From positions 1 to 64,000 of the forward strand of contig NZ_AOFQ01000072.1 in the NCBI RefSeq assembly GCF_000495915.1: a DNA stretch of 64,000 nt. Reading direction: 5' to 3'. The first letter of the stretch is position 1. Each line of letters begins with the position of its first letter. A program made the position numbers and the translations under genes. Positions 33,860 to 42,209 of this stretch are shown here, piece after piece. The notes under the pieces are model-generated. The model did no database searches and was not told where the DNA came from. It worked only from the letters and a program-made list of their open reading frames with translations. Source of the DNA: Stutzerimonas chloritidismutans AW-1 (GTDB taxonomy: Bacteria; Pseudomonadota; Gammaproteobacteria; Pseudomonadales; Pseudomonadaceae).

Positions 33860-35224
33860 CTATTTCCCCAGTTGCTTCCAGGCCTTGAGCGTCCAGACCA
33901 GGTGCGCCTGCTCGACGCGCATTTCCAGCGCTTGCTCGTCGATGGGCTGGCGAGCCAGCTCATGCAGCTTGGCCAGCTCGCCGTACAGTCGATCGACTTC
34001 GGGTAGCTCCAGCACGCTGCGGGCCAGATGCAGCCAGACCAGCAGGCGCTCCATGCGCGGGCTCTGTTCGGCGAGGTCTTCGGGTTGCTGCTGGTAGCGC
34101 GGCAGTTGCAGGGCCTTGGCTTCTTCCGCCAACAGATGCAGCAGCCACTTGCCCAACTCGGCAGCGCCCTGGCGATCGCCGCGCGCATTGCGGCCTTCTG
34201 TCCAGCTGCGCTGCAGCAGCCACAGCGAGGCTTTCAGCGACAGCAGGCCCCAGCGGGTCTGGCCCAGTTCCTCGGCGAACTGCACTGGTGCGGCCTTGCG
34301 TACGCCTTCATCGTCCTGACCAGCCTCGACACGCGGGCGCCAGTCCTGGATCAGCGCATCGAGCAGCTCGCGCAAGTCACGACTGCTGGCGCGCGGTGCG
34401 GCCTGGCCGAGGCTGCCGAGGAGGGCGCGCAGTTCGATCAGCTGCTGCAACCACTCGCCGAGCAGCTTCCAGCGACCATTGAAGCGGTACTGCTCGGCCA
34501 GGCGCTGACTGTTGCCGAGCAACTGCCAGCCGAGCGCTACCACCGCGTTATCCAGCGGCATCGTGGGGTCGAGCTCCGGCGCCGGCAGCTGCAGGTTGTA
34601 GCCATCGGCGTCATGCAGGCGATAGCCGCGCTCGGCCTTGCTGATGTCGCAGGGCATCAGCGGCAGGTTGGCGGCCAGCTCGGCCGCCAATTCCAGCAGC
34701 GCTTCCGGATCGCCCTGGCGCAGCTCGAGCTCCAGCTCGCAGATTTCCTCGGACTGTTTGCCGGCCTTGACCTGGCCCAGGTCCAGCGCGGCCTCGATGA
34801 TCACCTTGGTCTTGCCACGGCCCCAGGCGATCTCGGCCTTCTCGCGAACGAAATCGGTGGTGAAGATCGGTTTCAGGGTCTTCTTGTCCAGTTCGGCGAG
34901 GCTGGCCGGCCAGCAGTCGTCGCCGAGCTTCTTGATATCGAGCTTGGCCTTGTCCAGATACCAGTCCCATTCGTTGCGCTCGGAAAGGCCTGCGACACTT
35001 TGACCGCGGCTCTTCAGGGTCTGGATGAACTGCTCGCCATCGCGACGCAAGCGCAACGCGACGCGGGCCTGGGCGAGGTCGCGCTCGGCGGTGTCGTAAT
35101 ACTGGTTGAACAGCTCATGGCGCGACCAGCCACTCTTGTTGCGCTTCTTCAGCAGCGGATGATCGCGCAGGGCGAGCAGGGTTTCGCGGCTGGCGCGTAG
35201 CTTGATTTCGGTTTCTTTCTGCAT
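33860..35224 (-). CDS. CYTH and CHAD domain protein (inorganic triphosphatase-like)
   Basis: A 454-residue protein. The CYTH domain (about residues 1-200) starts with the signature EIKLRAS, as in triphosphate tunnel enzymes such as E. coli YgiF, which split tripolyphosphate. The C-terminal helical CHAD domain (about 220-450) binds polyphosphate. I start at MQKETEIKLRA because the ExExK signature normally begins within a few residues. It is divergent from the TIGR00153-pit phosphate genes, which fits a link to phosphate metabolism (inference). Confidence 0.85.
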   Translation of the reverse strand: MQKETEIKLRASRETLLALRDHPLLKKRNKSGWSRHELFNQYYDTAERDLAQARVALRLRRDGEQFIQTLKSRGQSVAGLSERNEWDWYLDKAKLDIKKLGDDCWPASLAELDKKTLKPIFTTDFVREKAEIAWGRGKTKVIIEAALDLGQVKAGKQSEEICELELELRQGDPEALLELAAELAANLPLMPCDISKAERGYRLHDADGYNLQLPAPELDPTMPLDNAVVALGWQLLGNSQRLAEQYRFNGRWKLLGEWLQQLIELRALLGSLGQAAPRASSRDLRELLDALIQDWRPRVEAGQDDEGVRKAAPVQFAEELGQTRWGLLSLKASLWLLQRSWTEGRNARGDRQGAAELGKWLLHLLAEEAKALQLPRYQQQPEDLAEQSPRMERLLVWLHLARSVLELPEVDRLYGELAKLHELARQPIDEQALEMRVEQAHLVWTLKAWKQLGK

Positions 35225-35337
35225 GGTGCCGACTGGGTGCCTATGATGTGTGGATGTTGCAGCCTGATGACGCACGGTAGCAGGCGTGATGGCCTGTCCG
35301 TATACTTGCCGCCTCTTTCAAGCCGGGGCCATACCCT

Positions 35338-36015
35338 ATGCCAGTCAATCCTTTCGTCAGCTTGTTCGGACGTTCGCCAATCGGCCCGATGCAACAGCAT
35401 ATGGCCAAGTCGCACGAATGTGCAGCGAACCTGGTGCCGCTATTCCAGGCGGTCATGGCCGAAGACTGGGAGAAGGTCGAGCAGATTCAGCAGCAGATGT
35501 CGCAGCTGGAAAACGAAGCCGACAAGCTCAAGAAGAGCGTTCGCCAGCACCTGCCCAAGAGCCTGTTCCTGCCGGTGCCGCGCTCCGATCTGCTGGACCT
35601 GCTGAGTGTACAGGACAAGATCGCCAACCGCGCCAAGGACATCGCCGGCCTGATGCTGGGTCGCTGCATGACCATCCCGCAGGCACTGCAGCCGCAGATG
35701 CTCGCCTACGTGCAACGCACCGTGGATGCCAGCGCCCAGGCGCTGAAAGCGCTGAAGGAACTGGATTCGCTGCTGGAAACCGGCTTCAGCGGCCGCGAAG
35801 CCACCCTCGTCGAGAAGATGGTCGAAGAGCTCGAGGAAATCGAGCGGGAAACCGACCGCATGCAGATCACGGTTCGCCGTGCGCTGTTCCATCTGGAAAA
35901 GGATTTGCCAGCAGTCGACGTGATCTTTCTCTACAAGATCATCGAATGGATCGGTGATGTAGCCGACCGCGCAGAGCGCGTCGGCAACCGTCTGGAACAA
36001 CTGCTGGCGCGCTGA
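35338..36015 (+). CDS. TIGR00153 family, PhoU-like Pit accessory protein
   Basis: A 225-residue helical protein related to PhoU (DUF47/TIGR00153). It is typically encoded just upstream of Pit phosphate transporters and thought to regulate them. Conserved segments include PVNPFVSLFGRSPIGPMQQHM at the N-terminus and LDSLLETGFSGREATLVEKM. Cytoplasmic. The stop is 39 bp before pit, indicating a two-gene operon. Confidence 0.88.
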   Translation: MPVNPFVSLFGRSPIGPMQQHMAKSHECAANLVPLFQAVMAEDWEKVEQIQQQMSQLENEADKLKKSVRQHLPKSLFLPVPRSDLLDLLSVQDKIANRAKDIAGLMLGRCMTIPQALQPQMLAYVQRTVDASAQALKALKELDSLLETGFSGREATLVEKMVEELEEIERETDRMQITVRRALFHLEKDLPAVDVIFLYKIIEWIGDVADRAERVGNRLEQLLAR

Positions 36016-36054
36016 GGCGCCAGCATCCTTTCTGGGTTCAACAGGTAATTCCTT

Positions 36055-37320
36055 ATGTCTCTTATTGCGGATTACGGCTTCGTACTCCTGATCCTTGCCT
36101 GCGCATTCGGTTTCTTCATGGCCTGGGGCGTGGGCGCCAACGACGTGGCCAATGCCATGGGTACTTCGGTCGGTTCTCGGGCGCTGACCATCAAGCAGGC
36201 CATCATCGTGGCCATGATCTTCGAGTTCTGCGGTGCCTATCTGGCCGGCGGCGAAGTCACCGAGACGATCAAGAACGGCATCGTCGACGCGGAGGTGATT
36301 TCCCCTGACCTGATGGTGCTGGGGATGATGTCGGCGCTATTGGCCGCCGGCACCTGGCTGATGATCGCGACGATGAAAGGCTGGCCGGTTTCCACCACGC
36401 ATTCGATTATCGGCGCGGTGATTGGCTTCGCCGCGGTGGGTGTGTCCACCGATGCGGTGCATTGGGACGCCATCGGCCCGATCGTCGCCAGCTGGGTGGT
36501 CACCCCGATGCTGTCCGGCATCGTCGCCTTCGGCCTATTCATGAGCGTGCAGAAGCTGATCATCAATACCGATCATCCGTTCGAGAACGCCAAGCGCTTC
36601 GTACCGCTGTACATGTTCCTGACCGGCTTCATGGTCGCGCTGATGACGGTCACCAAGGGCCTCAAGCATGTCGGTCTGACCCTCAGCAGCGGCCAGGGCA
36701 TCCTGCTGGCCTTCGGCATCGGCCTGCTGGTGATGCTCGCTGGTATCGCGCTGCTCTCGCGGATCAAGGTCGACGTCGAAGCCGACAAGACCTTCCACTT
36801 CGCCAGCGTGGAGAAGGTGTTCGCCGTGCTGATGATCTTCACCGCCTGCTCGATGGCCTTCGCTCACGGCGCCAACGATGTCGCCAACGCGGTTGGTCCG
36901 CTGGCCGCCATCGTCGGTGTGATCGAATCCGGCGGCGCCGCCGACATCGCGGCCAAGTCCGCCGTGCCGGGCTGGGTGTTGCTGCTCGGTGCGATCGGTA
37001 TCGTCATTGGTCTGGCCACCTACGGCTACAAGGTGATCGCCACCATCGGCAAGGAAATCACCGAGCTGACGCCAAGCCGCGGTTTTGCCGCCGAACTGGC
37101 GACCGCGACAACCGTGGTCGGCGCATCGGCCATCGGCCTGCCGGTCTCCACGACTCACACGCTGGTCGGAGCGGTTCTCGGGATCGGTATCGCGCGCGGT
37201 ATCGGTGCGCTGAACCTGGGTGTCGTGGGCTCGATCTTCATGTCCTGGCTGATCACCCTGCCGGCCGGTGCGTTCCTGGCGATCGTCTTCTTCACCGTGC
37301 TCAAGTTCATCTTCCTCTAA
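36055..37320 (+). CDS. pit: Low-affinity inorganic phosphate transporter (Pit family)
   Basis: A 421-residue membrane protein with about ten helices and the duplicated Pit signature GANDVANAMGTSVGSRAL near residue 27 and GANDVANAVGPLAAI near residue 275. STTH motifs follow each half (VSTTHSIIGA, VSTTHTLVGA). It imports phosphate as a metal-phosphate complex with protons or sodium. It lies in an operon with the PhoU-like gene and is followed by a strong terminator. Confidence 0.93.
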   Translation: MSLIADYGFVLLILACAFGFFMAWGVGANDVANAMGTSVGSRALTIKQAIIVAMIFEFCGAYLAGGEVTETIKNGIVDAEVISPDLMVLGMMSALLAAGTWLMIATMKGWPVSTTHSIIGAVIGFAAVGVSTDAVHWDAIGPIVASWVVTPMLSGIVAFGLFMSVQKLIINTDHPFENAKRFVPLYMFLTGFMVALMTVTKGLKHVGLTLSSGQGILLAFGIGLLVMLAGIALLSRIKVDVEADKTFHFASVEKVFAVLMIFTACSMAFAHGANDVANAVGPLAAIVGVIESGGAADIAAKSAVPGWVLLLGAIGIVIGLATYGYKVIATIGKEITELTPSRGFAAELATATTVVGASAIGLPVSTTHTLVGAVLGIGIARGIGALNLGVVGSIFMSWLITLPAGAFLAIVFFTVLKFIFL

Positions 37321-37338
37321 GGCAGTGAACGATGTTTG

Positions 37339-37362
37339 CGCCCCGCCTCGGCGGGGCGTTTT
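37339..37362 (+). terminator. Intrinsic terminator after pit
   Basis: Stem CGCCCCGC / GCGGGGCG around a short loop, followed by TTTTCGTTT. Confidence 0.85.
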
Positions 37363-37436
37363 CGTTTGCGGGTCCCGTCGTGACGCGTTTCATGCTTCAC
37401 TGCAGGCTCGTTCCGATTGCATCACGGAGGTAGCCG

Positions 37437-38597
37437 GTGCCCATTCCATCATTCAAGGAGCAGTTCGCTGCGCTCCTCGCGGCACCCTCGGTCAGCTGTA
37501 CGCAGCCGGGCTGGGATCAGAGCAATCGTCCCGTGATCGAGTTGCTCGCGGCCTGGCTCGGTGAGCTGGGATTCACCTGCGAAACGCCGGAAGTCGCGCC
37601 GGGGAAATTCAACCTGCTCGCCAGCTATGGCAGTGGTCCCGGCGGGCTGGTGCTGGCCGGGCACAGCGATACCGTGCCGTTCGATGCCGCGCTGTGGCAG
37701 TCCGATCCACTGAAGCTGCGCGAGGCCGATGACCGCTGGTACGGCCTCGGCAGCTGCGACATGAAAGGCTTCTTCGCGCTGATCATCGAGGCGGTTCGGC
37801 CGCTGCTGGAGCAGTCGTTCCGCCGCCCATTGCTGATTCTCGCCACCTGCGATGAAGAGAGTTCGATGTCCGGCGCCCGTGCCCTGGCCGAAGCCGGTCG
37901 CCCGCTCGGGCGTGCTGCGGTGATCGGCGAGCCCACCGGCCTGCGCCCGGTACGCCTGCACAAGGGCATCATGATGGAGCGCATCGACATCCTCGGGCAG
38001 AGCGGGCATTCGTCGAACCCGGCCTATGGTCATAGCGCCCTGGAAGCCATGCACGGCGTGATTGGCGAGATGATGACGCTGCGCCGCCAGTGGCAGGGCG
38101 AATACGACAACCCGCTGTTCGACGTGCCCAAGCCGACGCTCAACTTCGGCTGCATCCATGGCGGCGACAACCCCAACCGCATCTGCGGGCAATGTTCGCT
38201 GGAGTTCGATCTACGCCCGCTGCCGGGCATGGACCCGCAGCAGCTGCGGACGATCATCCGCCAGCGCCTGCAGCCGCTGGCCGAGCAGCACCAGGTGAAA
38301 ATCGACCTGGCGCCGCTGTTCCCCGCGGTGCCAGCCTTCGAGCAGGCGGCGGAAAGCGAGCTGGTACGGCTGGCCGAGCGCCTCACTGGGCACCAGGCCG
38401 AGGCGGTGGCGTTTGCCACCGAAGCGCCTTATCTTCAGCAGCTCGGCTGCGAAACGCTGGTGCTGGGGCCCGGCGACATCGCCTGCGCGCACCAGCCCGA
38501 CGAATACCTGCAGCTCGAGCGCATCGAACCGACCGTGCACCTGCTGCGTCGGATGATCGAGCACTACTGCCTGCAGCCGCAGACCGCCGCGAACTGA
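37437..38597 (+). CDS. argE: Acetylornithine deacetylase ArgE
   Basis: An M20-family zinc hydrolase of 386 residues that converts N-acetylornithine to ornithine in arginine synthesis. Metal-site motifs LAGHSDTVPFD (about residue 75), GSCDMKGFFA and TCDEESSMSG are present. The start is GTG, with ACGGAGG 6 bp upstream. It is followed 40 bp later by argA, so the two arginine enzymes are adjacent. The ArgE-type deacetylase next to a transacetylase-independent ArgA is the order also known from P. aeruginosa. Confidence 0.92.
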   Translation: MPIPSFKEQFAALLAAPSVSCTQPGWDQSNRPVIELLAAWLGELGFTCETPEVAPGKFNLLASYGSGPGGLVLAGHSDTVPFDAALWQSDPLKLREADDRWYGLGSCDMKGFFALIIEAVRPLLEQSFRRPLLILATCDEESSMSGARALAEAGRPLGRAAVIGEPTGLRPVRLHKGIMMERIDILGQSGHSSNPAYGHSALEAMHGVIGEMMTLRRQWQGEYDNPLFDVPKPTLNFGCIHGGDNPNRICGQCSLEFDLRPLPGMDPQQLRTIIRQRLQPLAEQHQVKIDLAPLFPAVPAFEQAAESELVRLAERLTGHQAEAVAFATEAPYLQQLGCETLVLGPGDIACAHQPDEYLQLERIEPTVHLLRRMIEHYCLQPQTAAN

Positions 38598-38637
38598 CTC
38601 CAATACAGACGAACAGAACCGCCACGAAGGCTTTTAC

Positions 38638-39936
38638 ATGCACGACTACGTCACCTGGCTTCGCGACTCCTCGCCCTACATCAATTCGCACCGTGACCGC
38701 ACCTTCGTCGTCATGCTGCCTGGCGATGGCCTGGAGCATGCCAACTTCGCCAACATCGTCCACGACCTGGTGCTGCTGCACAGCCTCGGTGTACGCCTGG
38801 TGCTGGTATTCGGCTCGCGTCCGCAGATCGAGGCGCGCCTGGCCGCGCGAGGCATCGAGCCACGCTTCCACCGCGATCTGCGCGTCACCGACGCGCCGAC
38901 CATGGAGTGCGTGATCGACGCGGTTGGCCAGTTGCGCATCGCCCTCGAGGCACGGCTGTCGATGGATATGGCGGCGTCGCCGATGCAGGGCGCGCGACTG
39001 CGTGTGGCCGGTGGCAACTTCGTCACCGCGCGGCCGATCGGCGTGCTCGATGGCGTCGATCTGCATCACACCGGCGAAGTGCGCCGTATCGATCGCAAGG
39101 GCATCGGCCGGCTGCTGGACGAACGCACCATCGTGTTGCTGTCGCCGCTGGGTTATTCGCCGACTGGCGAGATCTTCAACCTGGCCTGCGAAGATGTCGC
39201 CACGCGCGCGGCCATCGATCTGCAGGCCGACAAGCTGGTGCTCTACGGCGCCGAGCCGGGCTTGCTCGACGAAAGCGGCAAGCTGGTGCGCGAGCTGCGT
39301 CCGCAGCAGATTCCGGCCTATGTCGAACGCCTCGGTAGCCAGTACCAGGCCGAGCTGCTCGACGCCGCCGCGCAGGCCTGTCGCGGCGGCGTGCGGCGCA
39401 GTCATGTGGTCAGCTACGCCGACGACGGTGCGTTGCTCAACGAGCTGTTCACCCGCGATGGCGGCGGCACGCTGGTAACCCAGGAGCAGTTCGAGCAGCT
39501 GCGCGAGGCAACCATCGAGGATGTGGGCGGGTTGATCGATCTGATCACGCCGCTGGAGGAGCAGGGCATTCTGGTGCGGCGCTCGCGCGAGGTGCTGGAG
39601 CGCGAGGTCGAGCAGTTCAGCATCGTCGAGCGTGACGGCCTGATCATCGCCTGTGCGGCGCTTTATCCGATTGCCGACTCGGATGCCGGCGAGCTTGCCT
39701 GCCTGGCGGTCAATCCGGAATACCGCCACGGCGGTCGCGGCGATGAGCTGCTCGAACGCATCGAGGAGCGTGCCCGGGCGCTGGGGCTGAAGAAGCTGAT
39801 CGTGCTCACCACACGCACTGCGCACTGGTTCCAGGAGCGCGGCTTCGAGCCGATCAGCGTCGACCGTCTGCCGGCCGCGCGGGCTTCGTTGTACAACTTC
39901 CAGCGTAATTCGAAGATCTTCGAGAAACCGCTCTGA
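38638..39936 (+). CDS. argA: N-acetylglutamate synthase ArgA
   Basis: Catalyses the first committed step of arginine synthesis (acetyl-CoA plus glutamate). Its 432 residues have an amino-acid-kinase-like domain (about residues 1-285, with LVLVFGSRPQIEARLAARG), where arginine feedback normally acts, and a C-terminal GNAT domain (about 290-432) with the acetyl-CoA motif NPEYRHGGRGDELL. The length is normal. The bidirectional hairpin after it separates it from the convergent gshA. Confidence 0.94.
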   Translation: MHDYVTWLRDSSPYINSHRDRTFVVMLPGDGLEHANFANIVHDLVLLHSLGVRLVLVFGSRPQIEARLAARGIEPRFHRDLRVTDAPTMECVIDAVGQLRIALEARLSMDMAASPMQGARLRVAGGNFVTARPIGVLDGVDLHHTGEVRRIDRKGIGRLLDERTIVLLSPLGYSPTGEIFNLACEDVATRAAIDLQADKLVLYGAEPGLLDESGKLVRELRPQQIPAYVERLGSQYQAELLDAAAQACRGGVRRSHVVSYADDGALLNELFTRDGGGTLVTQEQFEQLREATIEDVGGLIDLITPLEEQGILVRRSREVLEREVEQFSIVERDGLIIACAALYPIADSDAGELACLAVNPEYRHGGRGDELLERIEERARALGLKKLIVLTTRTAHWFQERGFEPISVDRLPAARASLYNFQRNSKIFEKPL

Positions 39937-39944
39937 AGTGTGCC

Positions 39945-39966
39945 GGCGGGCGTTGCGCCCGCCGTT
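39945..39966. terminator. Bidirectional terminator between argA and gshA
   Basis: Perfect stem GGCGGGCG / CGCCCGCC with a TTG loop, GTTTGC on one side and AAGTGTG on the other, between convergent genes 33 bp apart. Confidence 0.8.
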
Positions 39967-39969
39967 TGC

Positions 39970-41547
39970 TTAAAAACTAAGACCGCGCTGGTACTCGACG
40001 ACGAAGCTGTCGAAATCCAGCTCGTCCGTCGCTTCCATCTCCGCCTGGCGCTCCAGCGACTGACGCGCGGCGGATTCGAACTGATCCAGCTCGCTTGCAC
40101 TCGGTGCCTGGCTGCGGAAGTAGTCGGCGTGGGCCAGGGTCTGGCGCATGGCGAACTGGCTGAAGCTCTCACCGCTGCGGCGCAGCTCGTCAAGTACGCG
40201 GGCGGACGGCGTCAGGCTGCTGTCGGCGACCTTGGCGCGCTGCTCGGCGAGCGCCTCGGCGTGCCGGGAGTCAGCATGGCTGCGGTCGAGGAGGACGGCA
40301 ACCTGGCCGATCTCGTCGAGCAACTGGTTGGCCCAGTCACTGAGCATGACGTTCTCGCCACAACGCTGCAGCTCGAGTCCCGGACGCCGGCCTTCCTTGA
40401 CCACCCTGAGGAAGTTGTCGGTGGCCGCGCTGCATTCGCCGTCGGCCAGGCAGGGGCTGTCGTCCAGCGCACAGAACAGCAGGAAGGCGTCGAGGAAGCG
40501 CGCTTCGTTGAGGTCGATCCCCAGCGGCAGGAAGGGGTTGATGTCCAGGCAGCGCACTTCGATGTACTGGATGCCGCGCGCGCGCAGCGCCTGCAACGGT
40601 CGTTCGCCGGTGGCGGTGACGCGTTTCGGGCGAATGTTCGAGTAGTACTCGTTTTCGATCTGCAGCACGTTGGTGTTGAGCTGCTGCCAGTTGCCGGCGG
40701 CATCCTTGATGCCCATCGCCTCATAGGGGGCATACGGCGTGGAGACGGCGCGGAACAGGCTCTCGGTGTAGCTCGCCAGGTCGTCGTAGCAGGGCGTCAA
40801 CCCGGCCTGGGCATTGTTCTGGTAGCCCAGATCGCTCATGCGCAGGCTGGTGGCGTACGGCAGGTACAGGGTGTCAGCGTCGAGCGTCTCGAGCTGATGC
40901 TGACGTCCGCGCAGGAAGCCGGCGTCCAGCGCCGGTGAGGCACCGAACAGGTACATCAGCAGCCAGCTGTAGCGACGGAAGTTGCGGATCACGCTGATAT
41001 AGCGCGTCGAGCGGTAGTCCTGGGCCGAGCGGGTATCGCCATCTTCGGCCTGCAGTACCGGCCACAGCGCCTCGGGCAGCGAGAAGTTGTAGTGGATGCC
41101 GGCGATGCACTGCATGGTCTTGCCGTAGCGCAGGGCCAGGCCCTGGCGATAGACGTGCTTGAGCCGGCCGATGTTGGAGCTGCCGTATTCGGCGATCGGG
41201 ATGTCCGCCTCGCTCGGTAGCGGGCAGGGCATCGACGGGCTCCAGAGGAATTCGTCGCCCAGCTTGGCATAGGTGAAGCGGTGGATCGCTTCGAGCTCGG
41301 CGAGAGTGTTCTGCGGGTCGCTGTCGGTGCCGGTGATGAACTCCAGCAGCGCCTCGGAATAATCCGTGGTGATCTGCGGGTGAGTCAACGCCGAACCCAA
41401 TGCAACGGGGTGCGGGGTCATCGCCAGCTGACCGCGAGCGTCGACGCGCAGGCATTCGCGTTCGATCCCGTGCAGGCATTGACTGAGCAGCGGCAGGTGG
41501 GACGGCTCGGCCAGCAATGCCAGGCGGTGGGTGAGAAGAGCGCTCAA
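39970..41547 (-). CDS. gshA: Glutamate-cysteine ligase GshA
   Basis: First enzyme of glutathione synthesis, class 1 (gammaproteobacterial) type. The conserved segment LLSQCLHGIERECLRV is followed by HPQITTDYSEALLEFIT, and IQYIEVRCLDINPF lies in the active region. I start at TTG (encoding LSALLTHRLALLAEP), because AAGGAA lies 8 bp upstream and homologues begin at this point; it gives 525 residues. A GTG/ATG further upstream would add an unlikely 11-residue tail. Cytoplasmic. Confidence 0.9.
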   Translation of the reverse strand: MSALLTHRLALLAEPSHLPLLSQCLHGIERECLRVDARGQLAMTPHPVALGSALTHPQITTDYSEALLEFITGTDSDPQNTLAELEAIHRFTYAKLGDEFLWSPSMPCPLPSEADIPIAEYGSSNIGRLKHVYRQGLALRYGKTMQCIAGIHYNFSLPEALWPVLQAEDGDTRSAQDYRSTRYISVIRNFRRYSWLLMYLFGASPALDAGFLRGRQHQLETLDADTLYLPYATSLRMSDLGYQNNAQAGLTPCYDDLASYTESLFRAVSTPYAPYEAMGIKDAAGNWQQLNTNVLQIENEYYSNIRPKRVTATGERPLQALRARGIQYIEVRCLDINPFLPLGIDLNEARFLDAFLLFCALDDSPCLADGECSAATDNFLRVVKEGRRPGLELQRCGENVMLSDWANQLLDEIGQVAVLLDRSHADSRHAEALAEQRAKVADSSLTPSARVLDELRRSGESFSQFAMRQTLAHADYFRSQAPSASELDQFESAARQSLERQAEMEATDELDFDSFVVEYQRGLSF

Positions 41548-41660
41548 CTTGTGGATTCCTTCACGCGACAGTCGGCCCAATATGGGGATGGAAACGCCGC
41601 TTCACAAGAGGCAGCGTTGCTTCGATCGCTGTCGACGCATGCTAACTCCGCGGACGGCTG

Positions 41661-41818
41661 GTGGCCTGTGCGGTGAGTTGGTTGAGACAAGTTCGGATGA
41701 ACATGACTCCGAGACAAGGCGCTGCGACGAGTCATAGCGGGTTATGGCAAGGAGCAGCAACGCAGTATCGGGGCCATTGGCGCCGAAATTGACCAACCGA
41801 ACTTGCTAAACAGGCCAC
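41661..41818. repeat. MITE-like element with imperfect inverted ends
   Basis: 158 bp between gshA and the thioesterase gene. Both ends begin GTGGCCTGT (41661-41669; 41810-41818 on the other strand), and the arms stay similar for about 36 bp, including CAAGTTCGG (41688-41696) and its complement nearby (41797-41805). No coding sequence inside. The right end touches the stop codon of the thioesterase gene. Confidence 0.6.
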
Positions 41819-42207
41819 TAGAGGCAGGCGAAGGTCGCCTGGGCCTTGGCGATCAGCTTGTCGCCCTGATGCACCTCGGCTTCCAGCACCTGGGTCCGCC
41901 GGCCGCCGTGCACCACCCAGGCGCGGCAACGCAGCTCGCCATCGGTCACCGGACGGATGTAGTTGACCTTGCACTCCAGTGTGACGCTGTTCGGCGAGCC
42001 GTCGCCCAGGCTGTGGCTGGCCTGGCCCATGGCGGTGTCGATCAGCGAGAACAGCGCGCCGCCGTGCAGCTTGCCGTGCAGGTTGCGCAGGCCGTCGTGC
42101 ATGCTCAGGCCGAGCACCGCCTCGCCGTTGCCGACCTGGTGAATCTCCAGGCCGAGCAGGCGGCCGAAGGCGCTGGAGCTGCCCACCGCCTCGACTTGAA
42201 TGCTCAT
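41818..42207 (-). CDS. PaaI-type hotdog-fold thioesterase
   Basis: A 129-residue single-domain thioesterase. The core LRNLHGKLHGGALFSLIDTAMGQA is the conserved helix and active-site loop (HGG-x-LFSLIDTAMG). It hydrolyses acyl-CoA or aryl-CoA esters; the substrate is unknown. It lies 2 bp downstream of tex on the same strand, so the two are co-transcribed. Its stop codon lies exactly at the edge of the MITE-like repeat, which could therefore supply its transcript end. Confidence 0.85.
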   Translation of the reverse strand: MSIQVEAVGSSSAFGRLLGLEIHQVGNGEAVLGLSMHDGLRNLHGKLHGGALFSLIDTAMGQASHSLGDGSPNSVTLECKVNYIRPVTDGELRCRAWVVHGGRRTQVLEAEVHQGDKLIAKAQATFACL

Positions 42208-42209
42208 GC

